A stretch of DNA of 52,395 bases from Bacteroidales bacterium (GCA_020859845.1 JAJBVL010000011.1:1-52395), one strand, 5' to 3'; counted from the first letter of the stretch, positions 1 to 8,428 are shown. The notes: generated by a model from the letters alone, not told the origin. Program-made: numbers and translations.

Positions 1-77
1 TCGGCAAAAAGTGCCACCGAGCTTAGCAAAAGGATGACCAGGGTAAAAACAGCCTGAGCCAATTTGTACTTTTCCAT
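1..77 (-). CDS. Secreted repeat-family protein, N-terminal fragment cut by window edge
   Basis: Only the first 25 codons are in the window; the gene runs off the left edge. The start is the ATG at 75-77. The visible peptide is a signal sequence ending SSVALFA, differing from the start of the protein at 1080-2186 at only a couple of residues. Bases 1-101 repeat 2110-2210 with few changes, including the untranslated stretch before the ATG. It is therefore a third member of the tandem family, downstream of the other two on the same strand and now separated from them by an insertion sequence. The function of the family is unknown to me. Confidence 0.8.
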   Translation of the reverse strand, partial: MEKYKLAQAVFTLVILLLSSVALFA

Positions 78-162
78 TTTATTAATTCCAATGATATAAT
101 GAAGTGATTTAAACTAATTTTCAAAAGTTAAAATAGATGTCAAGATATTAAAATACAGCGTA

Positions 163-1077
163 CTTCCGCAGAAATTCGCTATATTAGAGTTACCACACTT
201 TAATCTATCGAACCAATGCCGAAATACACTGTACTTGACAAAGATACAAAAAAAAACGAAATAATGCCCTATCTCAGCGTCGCAAAAAGAGGATATGTTA
301 GCCAAGACTGTCTTATTGAAGTCGTCAATGCGATTCTCCATAAGCTCAAGAGCGGTTGCCAATGGCATCAGCTCCCGGTGGGGCATCTCTTTGGGGAGGT
401 AATCCTGAGCTGGAATGCGGTCTATCATCATTTTAGGAAATGGTGCAGACTCGGGGAGTGGCAGTCCATGTTTGCATCGCTTGTCAGCAAATACAAACAT
501 CTGCTTGATATGTCCGTCACAAATATAGACGGGTCTCCTACTCCTGCCGTAAGAGGCGGAGAATGTGTTGAATATCAAGGACGGAAGAAGAGAAAGACCA
601 CCAACTCGCTTTATCTCACCGATAGGCTGGAGGTGGCTTTGGCAATGTCCGAACCGCAGAAGGGCAACCATGCGGATATCTACCAAATCAAGGAGCGGGT
701 TGACGAACTGGCGGCTCAACTTAAAGATTGCGGGTTGTCCACCGACGGGCTTTTCAACAATGCCGATGCTGGATTTGATTCCCGAACTTTCCGCAATGCC
801 TTGGGTGGGTATGGCATCATAGCCAATGTCTGTCCGAATCCAAGAAACGCAGAGCCGAAAGAAGATTACCTCTTCGATGAGGAGCTTTATAAGGAACGAT
901 TCGTAATTGAACGCACCAATGCTTGGATGGACGGTTTCCGCTCCATCTTGACGAGATACGACACGACTGTTTCCAGTTGGAAAGGCTGGAACTATCTCGC
1001 TTTTGTGGTGGCGTTCCTTAAAAAAATTCACAAATCACAAAAGTTTAAATGAGTTCAATATGTAAATTCTGCTTAAG
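163..1077 (+). mobile_element. IS5-like insertion sequence between two paralogues
   Basis: A single transposase gene fills most of this stretch. The ends are provisional. One candidate inverted-repeat pair is imperfect: CTTCCGCAGAAATT reading in from 163, and CTTAAGCAGAATTT reading in from 1077. A shorter perfect pair, ATTTAAACT at 107-115 and its complement at 1042-1050, overlaps the end of the transposase gene and so is less convincing as a right end. I see no clear target-site duplication. The element lies in the gap that normally separates tandem family members, where an undisturbed gap is only 24 bp. Confidence 0.6.
216..1052 (+). CDS. IS5-family DDE transposase
   Basis: This is a 278-residue DDE transposase, the only gene of the element. 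The N-terminal part has the helical WHQLP-type region of IS5-group enzymes. The catalytic triad is readable as Asp105 in NIDGSP, Asp184 in NADAGFD, and Glu232 in VIERTNAW. The C-terminal half carries the FVIER..AW..F block typical of the family. The reading frame is intact with no stop or frameshift, so the enzyme may be functional. It is transcribed against the surrounding secreted-protein genes. Confidence 0.85.
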   Translation: MPKYTVLDKDTKKNEIMPYLSVAKRGYVSQDCLIEVVNAILHKLKSGCQWHQLPVGHLFGEVILSWNAVYHHFRKWCRLGEWQSMFASLVSKYKHLLDMSVTNIDGSPTPAVRGGECVEYQGRKKRKTTNSLYLTDRLEVALAMSEPQKGNHADIYQIKERVDELAAQLKDCGLSTDGLFNNADAGFDSRTFRNALGGYGIIANVCPNPRNAEPKEDYLFDEELYKERFVIERTNAWMDGFRSILTRYDTTVSSWKGWNYLAFVVAFLKKIHKSQKFK

Positions 1078-1079
1078 GG

Positions 1080-2186
1080 TTAGTAGTAAACATAAAATGC
1101 TACTGCGCTTACATCCGTCAGTTGGGATAATTTAACCGCGTTTAACCAATTAGAATTGAGTCCAATCACCTTCCATAAATAGAACATTTGTTCGAATGTA
1201 GCTACTTGAGTCATACTTTCATCTAACCCGTAGGTCACGTAAAGTCCAGTTTTATGTGGAGAATTCTCAGGGCCAAAATACTTCGTTTCTCCAATTGTGC
1301 AAACGGTACTAGATAGGGAATTAAAATCAGGGGAAAGACCCTCATTTACTTGATAATAGGATTTAGGAGGAATTGACACTATCCTTTGTGAATATGTGAC
1401 AGTAGTGGTGGAATTGGAAGAACTACCTCCCACATTTACCCCATTGGCTAAAGTACCTACGGCCCCTCCTACTCCCAAGGCTCCAGCCACACTACCTAAG
1501 TTGACAGCGCCTCCTGTACTCTTTCCCTTAGTGGATATTGAGGTGGAGGGGGTATACAGTGGAGTTGCTTTACCATTCACCTTAATGAATGTATTTGCTA
1601 AGTCCACATAGATAGTTTGATTAGTAAGATTCCATATATAGGGAATCAGACGGGACTTTCCAAGATAATCGTCTTTAGAAAAATCTATTTCGCTTAAATC
1701 GCTTTGAGTAATATAACTAATCCAGACCCTTCCATCTGTTACCACCGAGTTGTCCGTCACTCGGTATTGCCCAATTCCTGCTTTGGCTTTTTTGTCCTTA
1801 GGCTTGTCGGCAAACTTAAAGTATTCTCTGCTATAACGCTGGATAAACTCTCTATTTATAGCGTCAATCGAATCTTGGTCTAAGACAGGCTCTATGGTGA
1901 CTACCTCTGAAGAGGGAGCAGCCTGATTGGCTTGAGCCTCGAAGGTTTCTTTCTCGCCGTTCTCGTAGTTGATGGCGAGGACATCGGCTTGGGCAACTGT
2001 GTAGGTAGGGCCATCAGGATTTGAGGCCTTCTTGTATTTGATTTCCGTCAGTGTAATCTCCGTCACCTTGCCGTTAATCACGTCGCCATTGCGCATTACG
2101 ATGATATCGTCGGCAAAAAGTGCCACCGAGCTTAGCAAAAGGATGACCAGGGTAAAAACAGCCTTAGCCAATTTGTAATTTTCCAT
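1080..2186 (-). CDS. Secreted protein of tandem paralogous family (copy 2)
   Basis: This 368-residue protein has a signal peptide (about 1-25, ending VALFA). A conserved module follows: DDIIVMRNGDVINGKV and ITLTEIKYKK, about residues 26-85. That looks like a small beta-rich domain often seen in secreted Bacteroidetes proteins. A KPKDKKAKAGIGQYRV linker, a diverged central stretch and a glycine/serine-rich segment (LGVGGAVGTLANGVNVGG) come next, then a C-terminal domain. It is closely related to the gene at 2211-3344, with near-identical and very different blocks alternating. The gap to that gene is 24 bp, so they are probably co-transcribed. An envelope location is inferred; no enzymatic motif is visible. 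Confidence 0.8.
   Translation of the reverse strand: MENYKLAKAVFTLVILLLSSVALFADDIIVMRNGDVINGKVTEITLTEIKYKKASNPDGPTYTVAQADVLAINYENGEKETFEAQANQAAPSSEVVTIEPVLDQDSIDAINREFIQRYSREYFKFADKPKDKKAKAGIGQYRVTDNSVVTDGRVWISYITQSDLSEIDFSKDDYLGKSRLIPYIWNLTNQTIYVDLANTFIKVNGKATPLYTPSTSISTKGKSTGGAVNLGSVAGALGVGGAVGTLANGVNVGGSSSNSTTTVTYSQRIVSIPPKSYYQVNEGLSPDFNSLSSTVCTIGETKYFGPENSPHKTGLYVTYGLDESMTQVATFEQMFYLWKVIGLNSNWLNAVKLSQLTDVSAVAFYVYY
1741..2131 (-). repeat. 391-bp near-identical direct repeat (second copy at 2899-3289)
   Basis: Bases 1741-2131 match 2899-3289 at a constant offset of 1158 bp with only scattered substitutions. The repeat encodes the conserved N-terminal module and linker of both paralogues. 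It stops inside the signal-peptide codons, where the two genes become different. A second similar block covers the Gly/Ser-rich segment (around 1400-1560 and 2552-2718). The sharp switches between near-identity and divergence suggest recent duplication or gene conversion limited to these modules. Confidence 0.8.
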
Positions 2187-2210
2187 TTTATTAATTCCAA
2201 TGATATAATG

Positions 2211-3344
2211 TTAGCGTTTTTGAAAATCTCCTGAAACAACGCAGATAGCCTCTGTACTTATATCAGTCAGATGTGAGAGATTGACCGTATTGGCAAACCA
2301 ACCGCGATTAAGCCCAATCACTTTCCATAGATAGAAATTTTGCTCCAAGACGGATGTTTGCGTCATACCTTCATCTAATCCGTAGGTTAAGTAAAGTCCC
2401 ATTTGATGTGGGGAGTTGTCTGGCTCAAAATATATAGTTTCTCCTACAGTGCAGTTAGTACCTATGCTTACCATATGATCAACAGGTAACCTATATTCCA
2501 TTTGATAATTAGATTTTGGAGGAATAGGTACGATTCTTTGGGAATAAGTAACTGTGGTGGTGGAATTGGAAGAACTACCTCCAACATTTACTCCATTAGC
2601 TAATGTGCCTACTGCCCCTCCTACTCCCAAGGCTCCAGTAACACTTCCTAAGTTGACCGCACCTCCTGTAGTCTTACCACTGGAGGATATTGTTGTGGAG
2701 GGGGTATACAGTGGGGTTGCTTTTCCATTGTTCCTTATGAAAGTGTTCTCTAAGTCAACATAAATAATATGGTCAGTAAGATTCATTATTACGGGTAGCG
2801 GTGTGCTACTGCCATACATTAATGTATTTTTGGTCCTAAAATCAGCCTCGCTTACATTACCCATGGGAATATAATAAATACGTATCACACCATCTGTTAC
2901 CACCGAGTTGTCCATCACTCGGTATTGCCCAATTCCTGCTTTGGCTTTTTTGTCCTTAGGCTTGTCGGCAAACTTAAAGTATTCTTGGCTATAACGCTGG
3001 ATAAACTCTCTATTTATAGCGTCAATCGAATCCTGGTCTAAGACAGGCTCTATAGTGACTACCTCTGAAGAGGGAACAGACTGATTGGCTTGAGCTTCGA
3101 AGGTCTCTTTCTCGCCGTTCTCGTAGTTGATGGCGAGGACATCGGCATGGGCGGCTGTGTAGGTAGGGCCATCAGGATTTGAGGCCTTCTTGTATTTGAT
3201 TTCCGTCAGTGTAATCTCCGTCACCTTGCCGTTAATCACGTCGCCATTGCGCATTACTATGATATCGTCGGCAAAAAGTGCCACCGAGCAGGCCAAAATC
3301 ATACATAGGGATGCGACGGCTACATAGATATTTTTACTTTTCAT
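2211..3344 (-). CDS. Secreted protein of tandem paralogous family (copy 3)
   Basis: This 377-residue protein shares the DDIIVMRNGDVINGKV module, the KPKDKKAKAGIGQYRV linker and the Gly/Ser-rich segment with the 1080-2186 product. Its signal peptide is unrelated in sequence (MKSKNIYVAVASLCMILACS). Its C-terminus also diverges and ends in SGDFQKR. It lies 44 bp downstream of the 3389-4036 gene on the same strand. It is the first of at least three family members in a row. The family function is unrecognised; a surface or periplasmic location is inferred from the signal peptide. Confidence 0.8.
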   Translation of the reverse strand: MKSKNIYVAVASLCMILACSVALFADDIIVMRNGDVINGKVTEITLTEIKYKKASNPDGPTYTAAHADVLAINYENGEKETFEAQANQSVPSSEVVTIEPVLDQDSIDAINREFIQRYSQEYFKFADKPKDKKAKAGIGQYRVMDNSVVTDGVIRIYYIPMGNVSEADFRTKNTLMYGSSTPLPVIMNLTDHIIYVDLENTFIRNNGKATPLYTPSTTISSSGKTTGGAVNLGSVTGALGVGGAVGTLANGVNVGGSSSNSTTTVTYSQRIVPIPPKSNYQMEYRLPVDHMVSIGTNCTVGETIYFEPDNSPHQMGLYLTYGLDEGMTQTSVLEQNFYLWKVIGLNRGWFANTVNLSHLTDISTEAICVVSGDFQKR

Positions 3345-3388
3345 TTTTAAGAATAATGGGGATGAATATTTTTAAGAAGAAAGGGGGA

Positions 3389-4036
3389 TTAATATTCTAC
3401 GTACCCTTTGCCATAGCAGTAAGAGCACATTTCATGACGGTGGCCAGTAGGAACCTGTTGATTGCATTGACCGCACCATTTCTTCTGTCCGGAACTGGGG
3501 TGAAGACGTATCACTTGCCCAGTGCCATTACATACGGTGCATTTATGCTGGGAACGGGTCGATGAAGGTGTTGTAGTGGTGGCAGGAGTCGCAGGTACAT
3601 ATACTCCTCCTCCATTACCATTCCCTACAGCAGGAGCGTTAGGGTCGCGGATAAGAGATGAAGTGGCTTGGCTTGTGGGAGCGGTAGCCTTGCGAAAAGT
3701 ATAGACCACAGAGCCATCACTATTGGTCATCTTCAACTCGCTTTTGTCGGAGTTGAATCGGAAGAATGATGGGTATCCAAGATACGACCCACCCTTATAT
3801 GTGGTTTGCTGGGAGTCTGAACTTGTTTTCTTCAGTGTGCCATGTCCAACTCCGACTCCTGAGTTGTCGCACTCATAACAGATATCACCGATGAACTTTA
3901 CGAATTGTCCTCCTGAGATGTTATCAGTTTTAGTTGTGCCATTTTGGGTAATGGATACCAACCGATAATAACAAAGGTTCTCTGCATGACTAACAAAGCC
4001 AACGGCAATCATTATGAAAAGAAGTAAAATCCGCAT
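3389..4036 (-). CDS. Secreted protein with DnaJ-like cysteine motifs
   Basis: The protein has 215 residues and a signal peptide (about 1-18). The central part is rich in polar and beta-prone residues, followed by a low-complexity Pro/Thr linker. The C-terminal 50 residues hold three paired-cysteine motifs: CTVCNGTG, CGQC, and CSYCYGKG. The first and last fit the CxxCxGxG zinc-binding repeat of DnaJ. A J-domain is absent, so this is not a co-chaperone in the usual sense. Zinc binding, or disulphides if it is periplasmic, is inferred. Its stop codon is 1 bp from the start of nothing else: the upstream gene ends at 4038, so the two are almost certainly co-transcribed. Confidence 0.7.
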   Translation of the reverse strand: MRILLLFIMIAVGFVSHAENLCYYRLVSITQNGTTKTDNISGGQFVKFIGDICYECDNSGVGVGHGTLKKTSSDSQQTTYKGGSYLGYPSFFRFNSDKSELKMTNSDGSVVYTFRKATAPTSQATSSLIRDPNAPAVGNGNGGGVYVPATPATTTTPSSTRSQHKCTVCNGTGQVIRLHPSSGQKKWCGQCNQQVPTGHRHEMCSYCYGKGYVEY

Positions 4037-4037
4037 A

Positions 4038-4520
4038 TCAAAAACTTACTTCAAAGTTAGACTTATTGATCCGTGTCCAATACTGAGAGGAAGTTGTCGG
4101 ATTTTGAACAAAGGTGCTCCAATCTGACGAAAAAGCAAAATAATCTGTTTGAGTAATTCGTCCTATACCTATTCCAAAATCATAGGTTACAGTGTAGAAA
4201 TTATAGCCATTACTTTGACGCAAATATTTGAGAGGGGCACTTTGGTAACCGGTAGCGTAACCCAATATTGCTGATCCTATCACCTTGTTGATAGTCTTGG
4301 CTTTCTTTTCATAATAATTTGGATCCTCCAAGATTTTCTGCTTGACATCGCTAACAACTGTATGATCAATGATCTTCAAAGTGCCATTGTCATTGACAAA
4401 GATAAAGACAGAGCAATTAGTTTGTGGTGAGGAGCCTGCTGGAATATAAAACAATGCTTGGGCTTTCACGGACACTATCCCCAGAATAAGGAAAGTGAGG
4501 AGAAGATATACTTTCTTCAT
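4038..4520 (-). CDS. Small secreted protein, unknown function
   Basis: This 160-residue protein has a clear signal peptide (MKKVYLLLTFLILGIVSVKAQ). The mature part has no motif I recognise; it contains many Asn, Ser and aromatic residues, suggesting a compact extracytoplasmic beta-rich fold. It is the first gene of a leftward run that continues into the DnaJ-cysteine protein and the paralogous family. About 70 bp upstream of its start sits a strong terminator-like hairpin (4590-4625), so readthrough from further upstream may be controlled. Confidence 0.65.
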   Translation of the reverse strand: MKKVYLLLTFLILGIVSVKAQALFYIPAGSSPQTNCSVFIFVNDNGTLKIIDHTVVSDVKQKILEDPNYYEKKAKTINKVIGSAILGYATGYQSAPLKYLRQSNGYNFYTVTYDFGIGIGRITQTDYFAFSSDWSTFVQNPTTSSQYWTRINKSNFEVSF

Positions 4521-4589
4521 ATCGTTTAATGAGTTGAGCCTATAGTTCCCCTGATTAAGCAGTAAATGAATGGTTTATCTATGGCGCAT

Positions 4590-4625
4590 AAAAAACGTGG
4601 GAAACTTAATCCTGCTTATCCCACG
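4590..4625 (-). terminator. Intrinsic terminator or attenuator on minus strand
   Basis: On the minus strand the sequence forms CGTGGGA, a 16-nt loop, TCCCACG, then six Ts (4595-4590). This is a classic intrinsic terminator. Two alternative pairings compete with it. CTGCTTATCC (4664-4655) is fully complementary to GGATAAGCAG (4621-4612), which overlaps the stem. A second CGTGGG (4678-4673) could pair with the same 3' arm. Confidence 0.7.
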
Positions 4626-4837
4626 CTTGAGGCCTTCGCAATGCCCGTCATAAAGGATAAGCAGTCGGTCAGCCCACGTTGGATTATAGATAGCCTAAAG
4701 ACAAGCCGCATTGCTGCGACCTGCCTTGGCGTATATAATCAGCCTGAGCGTTACCGCTGCACTATCTTCTTTATGACCATGAAAGTTGCGAAGTTTCAAG
4801 CGCAGAAGACAGCGTTTGGATTAACGCTTATTATATG
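4590..4837 (-). ncRNA. Candidate small RNA or attenuated leader, about 250 nt
   Basis: A TAAATTTG box at 4851-4844 predicts a transcript starting near 4837, and the terminator ends it near 4590. The stretch has no convincing reading frame, and several short self-complementary segments (for example GATAG with CTATC, and a 10-bp helix described under the terminator). It could be an independent small RNA or a regulated leader of the secreted-protein genes starting at 4520. I do not recognise it as tmRNA, RNase P RNA or SRP RNA. A Bacteroidetes 6S-type RNA is possible but not shown. Confidence 0.45.
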
Positions 4838-4843
4838 TCAATG

Positions 4844-4851
4844 CAAATTTA
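4844..4851 (-). promoter_or_regulatory. Bacteroidetes -7 box (TAAATTTG)
   Basis: TAAATTTG on the minus strand is a full match to the TAnnTTTG -7 element. The -33 region is weak: the nearest TTG lies at an off-optimum spacing of about 22 bp. It would drive the candidate RNA. Confidence 0.45.
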
Positions 4852-4905
4852 GAAACAAAAGTTCATATTTCAGCAATATTATCGGTATTTTTTCCAGAAT
4901 TTGCG

Positions 4906-4945
4906 AGCTTCCTCCTCTGCGGCCGCTGCCGCAGAGGAGGAAGCT
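4906..4945. terminator. Perfect 18-bp hairpin downstream of GH3 gene
   Basis: Left arm AGCTTCCTCCTCTGCGGC (4906-4923), loop CGCT, and right arm perfectly complementary (4928-4945). It begins 41 bp beyond the stop codon of the leftward GH3 gene. No T-tract follows on either strand, so a simple intrinsic terminator is not certain; it may stabilise the mRNA 3' end. Confidence 0.6.
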
Positions 4946-4986
4946 GGGGGTGAATCGTTTAATGTTGATGTGAAGATTTACTTGGA

Positions 4987-7323
4987 TTACTTGTTGGGGG
5001 TATCCCAGCGGAATGTGGCGATGCAAGGCACGTTGATAGTCTGGTCGCCTACTTGGAAGCGGAAGTCGCCCTCTTCGAGGATCCAATGACCATCGTAGCC
5101 CACAAACGCCATGTCGCTGCCCTTGAGCTTCAGTTCTACCGTCTTGGTCTCGCCAGGCTTAAGGCTCACCTTGTCAAAGCCGCGCAGACGACGCACGTCG
5201 GGCGTAAGCGAAGCCACCAGGTCGCTGCTGAAGAGCAGGACGCTTTCCTTGCCCTCCATCGAGCCATTGTTGGTCACATCGACTGAGAAAGTAAGCACGT
5301 CGTCGGCTGTGAAGTTCTGGCGGTCGCAACGCAGGTTGGAGTAGGCATAGTCGTTGTAGCTAAGTCCGTAGCCAAAGGGCCAGAGCACCGACACCTGAGC
5401 GTCGTAGTTGTAGGCTCCTTCCATAGCTTTGCCAATATGCTCGCAGGGTTTGTAGTCGTAGCAGATGAGCGAGTTGATGTCGCGAGGATACGACACCGAC
5501 ATCTTGCCGCTGAAATCCACTTCGCCAGCCAATAGGCGAGCCAAAGCGTCGCCGCCATAGTTGCCGGGCAGCATGATGTCGACCACGGCTTGAGCCAGAG
5601 GCTCAATCTCATTGATTATACGGGTGCGACCTTCGTTGAGCACGAGGATGATAGGCTTCTTGGTGGCCGCCAGAGCCTTGACGAGGTCGAGCTGGTTGCG
5701 CGAGAGGGTAAGGTCGTTAAGATTGCCAGGGGTCTCGCAATAGGAGTTCTCGCCCACGCATGCTATGATATAGTCAACGTCTTGAGCTGCAGCCACAGCC
5801 TTCTCAATCTCAGGAGCGTTTTCTTCCCACCAGTTGCCACCCTTTTTGTAGGTGACGCCTGGCTCATACATCACGTTGGCAGTGCCAAACTGATTTTGGA
5901 GCGCCTCCAAGATAGTATGATATTGGTCAGTGAAGTCGTCAGCACGGTCGCCTTGCCACGAGTAGGACCATCCGCCATTAAGCGTGCGCATTGAGTTGGC
6001 GTTGGGGCCAGTGACGAGTATGCGCTTGCCAGCAGGAAGGGGCAGGAGATTGTCTTGATTCTTCACCAAGACGAGCGATTCCTCGGCAGCCTGCAGGGCA
6101 TCGGCGGCAAACTCCTCGGAACCAAACAGTGGGAAGTCGGCCACGTTGTAGTATGGTTTGTCAAAGAGGTTGAGGCGATACTTCATACGGAGCACACGCG
6201 CCACGGCGTCGTCGATACGGCTCATAGGCACTTCACCCTCCTGCACCAGCTCGATTAGCAGCGGACAGAAGTCTACGTTGTAAGGCTCCATGGCCATGTC
6301 GATACCAGCGTTAATGGCCAACTTGATAGCATCTTTCTTATCCTTGGCTATGTGGTCGCGTTGCCACAGGTTGTTGATGTCGGCCCAGTCGGTCACCATC
6401 AGGCCGTCCCAGTTGAGGTCTTCCTTGAGCCACTTGGTGAGCAACTCGTAGTTGGCGTGGAAGGGGAGGCCATTGTTCATAGCCGAGTTGACCATTACCG
6501 AAAGCGCGCCATTGCGCACCATCTCCAGATAGGGTGCGAAATGCTTCTCTCGGAGGTCTTGCTCTGTGATGGATGAGGGAGTGCGGTCCTTGCCGCTCAC
6601 AGGCACTCCGTAGCCCATGTAATGCTTCATGCAGGCAGCCACGCGCTCATCGGGGATGGCGTTGGGATTGTCGCCTTGGAAGCCGAGCACGGCCTCGCGT
6701 CCCATCTCGGCGTTGAGGTAGCAGTCCTCACCGTAATTTTCCCACTGACGTGGCCAGCGAGGATCGCGCCCGAGGTCGGTCACAGGGGCGTAGGTCCAAG
6801 GGATGGAGCCCGCTTTGGTCTCGTAGGCTGAGATTTCGGCGCCGCGGCGCGTGAGGTCGCGATTGAAGGTTGCTCCCATGTTGACACCCTGCGGGAAGAA
6901 TGTGCCTCCGATAGTATAGGTAGTGCCATGTATTTGGTCTACACCATATACACAAGGGATACCCATAGTCTCCATCGACTTCTCTTGAATGCGAGTGATG
7001 ATTTCCTGCCACTTTTCGGGCGTCTGAGCCACACCCATCGGCACGTTGAGGATAGAGCCCACCTTATATTTGCCTATCACCGTGTCGAGCATGGCTTCGT
7101 TGAGTTGGAAGCCTAGGTCTGGATTGGCGCCCCAGTCCTGAAGCACGTCGATAGTGATTTCACACATTTGACCCACTTTTTCTTCAAGGGTCATCTTCTG
7201 AAGCCAGTCCTGTATCTGAGCTTCAATTTGGGGGTCGGGAGTGATGGCTGGAGCCACTTGCTGCGCTGTTGCTGAGGTTAGGGCCATCCCCAATCCCAGT
7301 GTTAATGCTGCTACATTTCTCAT
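4987..7323 (-). CDS. bglX: Glycoside hydrolase family 3 beta-glucosidase, secreted
   Basis: This 778-residue enzyme has a signal peptide (about 1-20) and should act in the periplasm or at the surface, releasing terminal beta-linked glucose or xylose from plant oligosaccharides. The N-terminal GH3 barrel spans about 35-390. It contains KHYMGYG near 233 and the nucleophile Asp312 in LMVTDWAD. The alpha/beta C-terminal domain follows (about 420-650; [14 protein letters not shown] supplies the likely acid/base region). A fibronectin-III-like end completes it (about 690-775). Length and domain order match BglX-type enzymes. Substrate cannot be fixed from sequence; no SusC/D genes adjoin it. Confidence 0.9.
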   Translation of the reverse strand: MRNVAALTLGLGMALTSATAQQVAPAITPDPQIEAQIQDWLQKMTLEEKVGQMCEITIDVLQDWGANPDLGFQLNEAMLDTVIGKYKVGSILNVPMGVAQTPEKWQEIITRIQEKSMETMGIPCVYGVDQIHGTTYTIGGTFFPQGVNMGATFNRDLTRRGAEISAYETKAGSIPWTYAPVTDLGRDPRWPRQWENYGEDCYLNAEMGREAVLGFQGDNPNAIPDERVAACMKHYMGYGVPVSGKDRTPSSITEQDLREKHFAPYLEMVRNGALSVMVNSAMNNGLPFHANYELLTKWLKEDLNWDGLMVTDWADINNLWQRDHIAKDKKDAIKLAINAGIDMAMEPYNVDFCPLLIELVQEGEVPMSRIDDAVARVLRMKYRLNLFDKPYYNVADFPLFGSEEFAADALQAAEESLVLVKNQDNLLPLPAGKRILVTGPNANSMRTLNGGWSYSWQGDRADDFTDQYHTILEALQNQFGTANVMYEPGVTYKKGGNWWEENAPEIEKAVAAAQDVDYIIACVGENSYCETPGNLNDLTLSRNQLDLVKALAATKKPIILVLNEGRTRIINEIEPLAQAVVDIMLPGNYGGDALARLLAGEVDFSGKMSVSYPRDINSLICYDYKPCEHIGKAMEGAYNYDAQVSVLWPFGYGLSYNDYAYSNLRCDRQNFTADDVLTFSVDVTNNGSMEGKESVLLFSSDLVASLTPDVRRLRGFDKVSLKPGETKTVELKLKGSDMAFVGYDGHWILEEGDFRFQVGDQTINVPCIATFRWDTPNK

Positions 7324-7347
7324 TGCAATGAATGTTTGATTAAAGGG

Positions 7348-7515
7348 TTATTTCAGAGTTTCTGTCATTTGAGGGGCGAATATCGCATCCACACGAAGAG
7401 AGTCGCCGCTATACACTATGGTGCGCGGCGAGGGTATAATCTGTCCTGTGCTGGTGTAAGAGCCAAGGCAGATAAGAAGACTGAGGACAAGCGAAAGGAG
7501 AGAGCGGAGTATCAT
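7348..7515 (-). pseudogene. 55-codon secreted peptide, possible GH20 N-terminal remnant
   Basis: The ATG at 7513-7515 opens a 55-codon frame with a good signal peptide (MILRSLLSLVLSLLICLGS). Only about 35 residues follow, starting GQIIPSPRTIVYSGDSL. That opening resembles the IIPxP start of the GH20b domain of secreted beta-hexosaminidases, after which such enzymes run several hundred residues. Here the frame ends almost at once, 24 bp before the GH3 start. It could be the leftover head of a deleted hexosaminidase or a genuine small secreted peptide. It sits between the DUF1460 and GH3 genes on the same strand. Confidence 0.45.
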
Positions 7516-7540
7516 GGCTAAATAACCTTTGTCGACTTTT

Positions 7541-8428
7541 TTAATCTTTGAGGCGCACCACGCGTATGCCCGAGGCGTTTTTGGTGCGAGTGAGGTAGTC
7601 GGCAAGAGGCACTTTGTCGATTATCACCTTGCCGGCTTTGGAGGAGGCATGAAGCAGATAAGGCACCTTCTTCTCGATGACGATAAAGCCCATGTGCTGC
7701 ACATCGAGGCCCGGCGTCTTAGAAGTGATGGCTACGATGTCGCCTTCTTGGAGCTTAGCCTCTCTGATAGATCCTGGCTTGATGTAAGGAAAACGGTGAG
7801 AGCGATACCCTATCTCGGCGTTTTTGATACGCTCAAATTGGAGGCTGTCCTTCAGCGCAGGATATTGGTCGCGGTTGAGGCTCATATAGTCGAGCGTCTT
7901 CACTTGGTAGCTGGGACTGGCGATGCGAGCCGTCACCTCCTCTATCAGTCCACGATGAGAATTGTCGACCACCCAGTCGCTGAAGTAGTGGAGGCGCGAG
8001 GCGTAGTCGGTGCAGGTGGCGTTGCGATAGCGCAGGCGCTCGAGATTGTATACATAGTCGCGCCACGATGAGCGATTCTCATCGGCGGTGATGGCCAGGG
8101 CGAGCACTGTCTCTACAAACGAAGTGCAATCAAACTCATCTATGTCGATAGTGACCATCTCGGGGTCGCCTTCCAGAGTGGCCGCTTGATACGGAGCATC
8201 GAGAAACAGGCGCGCTATCTCGGGGATGCGTTGCTGAGCGTTGCGAGCCTCGCGCGAGGTCTCGGCTATGAGAATCTCGGTGATGCGTGTAGTGTCGGAA
8301 GCTTCGTTGTGAAACCTCACACGCCCTGTAGCTCCTCCGGTGATTTGTGCTGACGTTGAGAGGCTTTGGGTGGCGATGAAAAGGGCTGCCAAGGCGGTTA
8401 TAAGAAAGCGGATAGAGAGTCGTTGCAT
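7541..8428 (-). CDS. DUF1460 N-acetylmuramoyl-L-alanine amidase-like protein
   Basis: This 295-residue protein has a signal peptide (about 1-28). It matches the DUF1460 family, papain/NlpC-P60-like cysteine hydrolases reported or predicted to cleave muropeptides. The predicted nucleophile is Cys101 in DEFDCTSFVET, and the catalytic His is in the later GLDVQHMGF block. Length agrees with the family. It is expected in the periplasm, in cell-wall turnover. It is the first gene of a leftward run towards the GH3 enzyme and has a good promoter at 8450-8481. Confidence 0.8.
   Translation of the reverse strand: MQRLSIRFLITALAALFIATQSLSTSAQITGGATGRVRFHNEASDTTRITEILIAETSREARNAQQRIPEIARLFLDAPYQAATLEGDPEMVTIDIDEFDCTSFVETVLALAITADENRSSWRDYVYNLERLRYRNATCTDYASRLHYFSDWVVDNSHRGLIEEVTARIASPSYQVKTLDYMSLNRDQYPALKDSLQFERIKNAEIGYRSHRFPYIKPGSIREAKLQEGDIVAITSKTPGLDVQHMGFIVIEKKVPYLLHASSKAGKVIIDKVPLADYLTRTKNASGIRVVRLKD

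Noticed and set aside
114-1031. 305-codon minus-strand frame opposite the transposase
   Set aside because: It is the antisense of the transposase gene and has no motif of its own.
4566-4973. 135-codon plus-strand frame in the gap before the GH3 gene
   Set aside because: It runs through a terminator and a perfect hairpin. The translation has no recognisable domain; the structure of the DNA is better explained as RNA signals on the minus strand.
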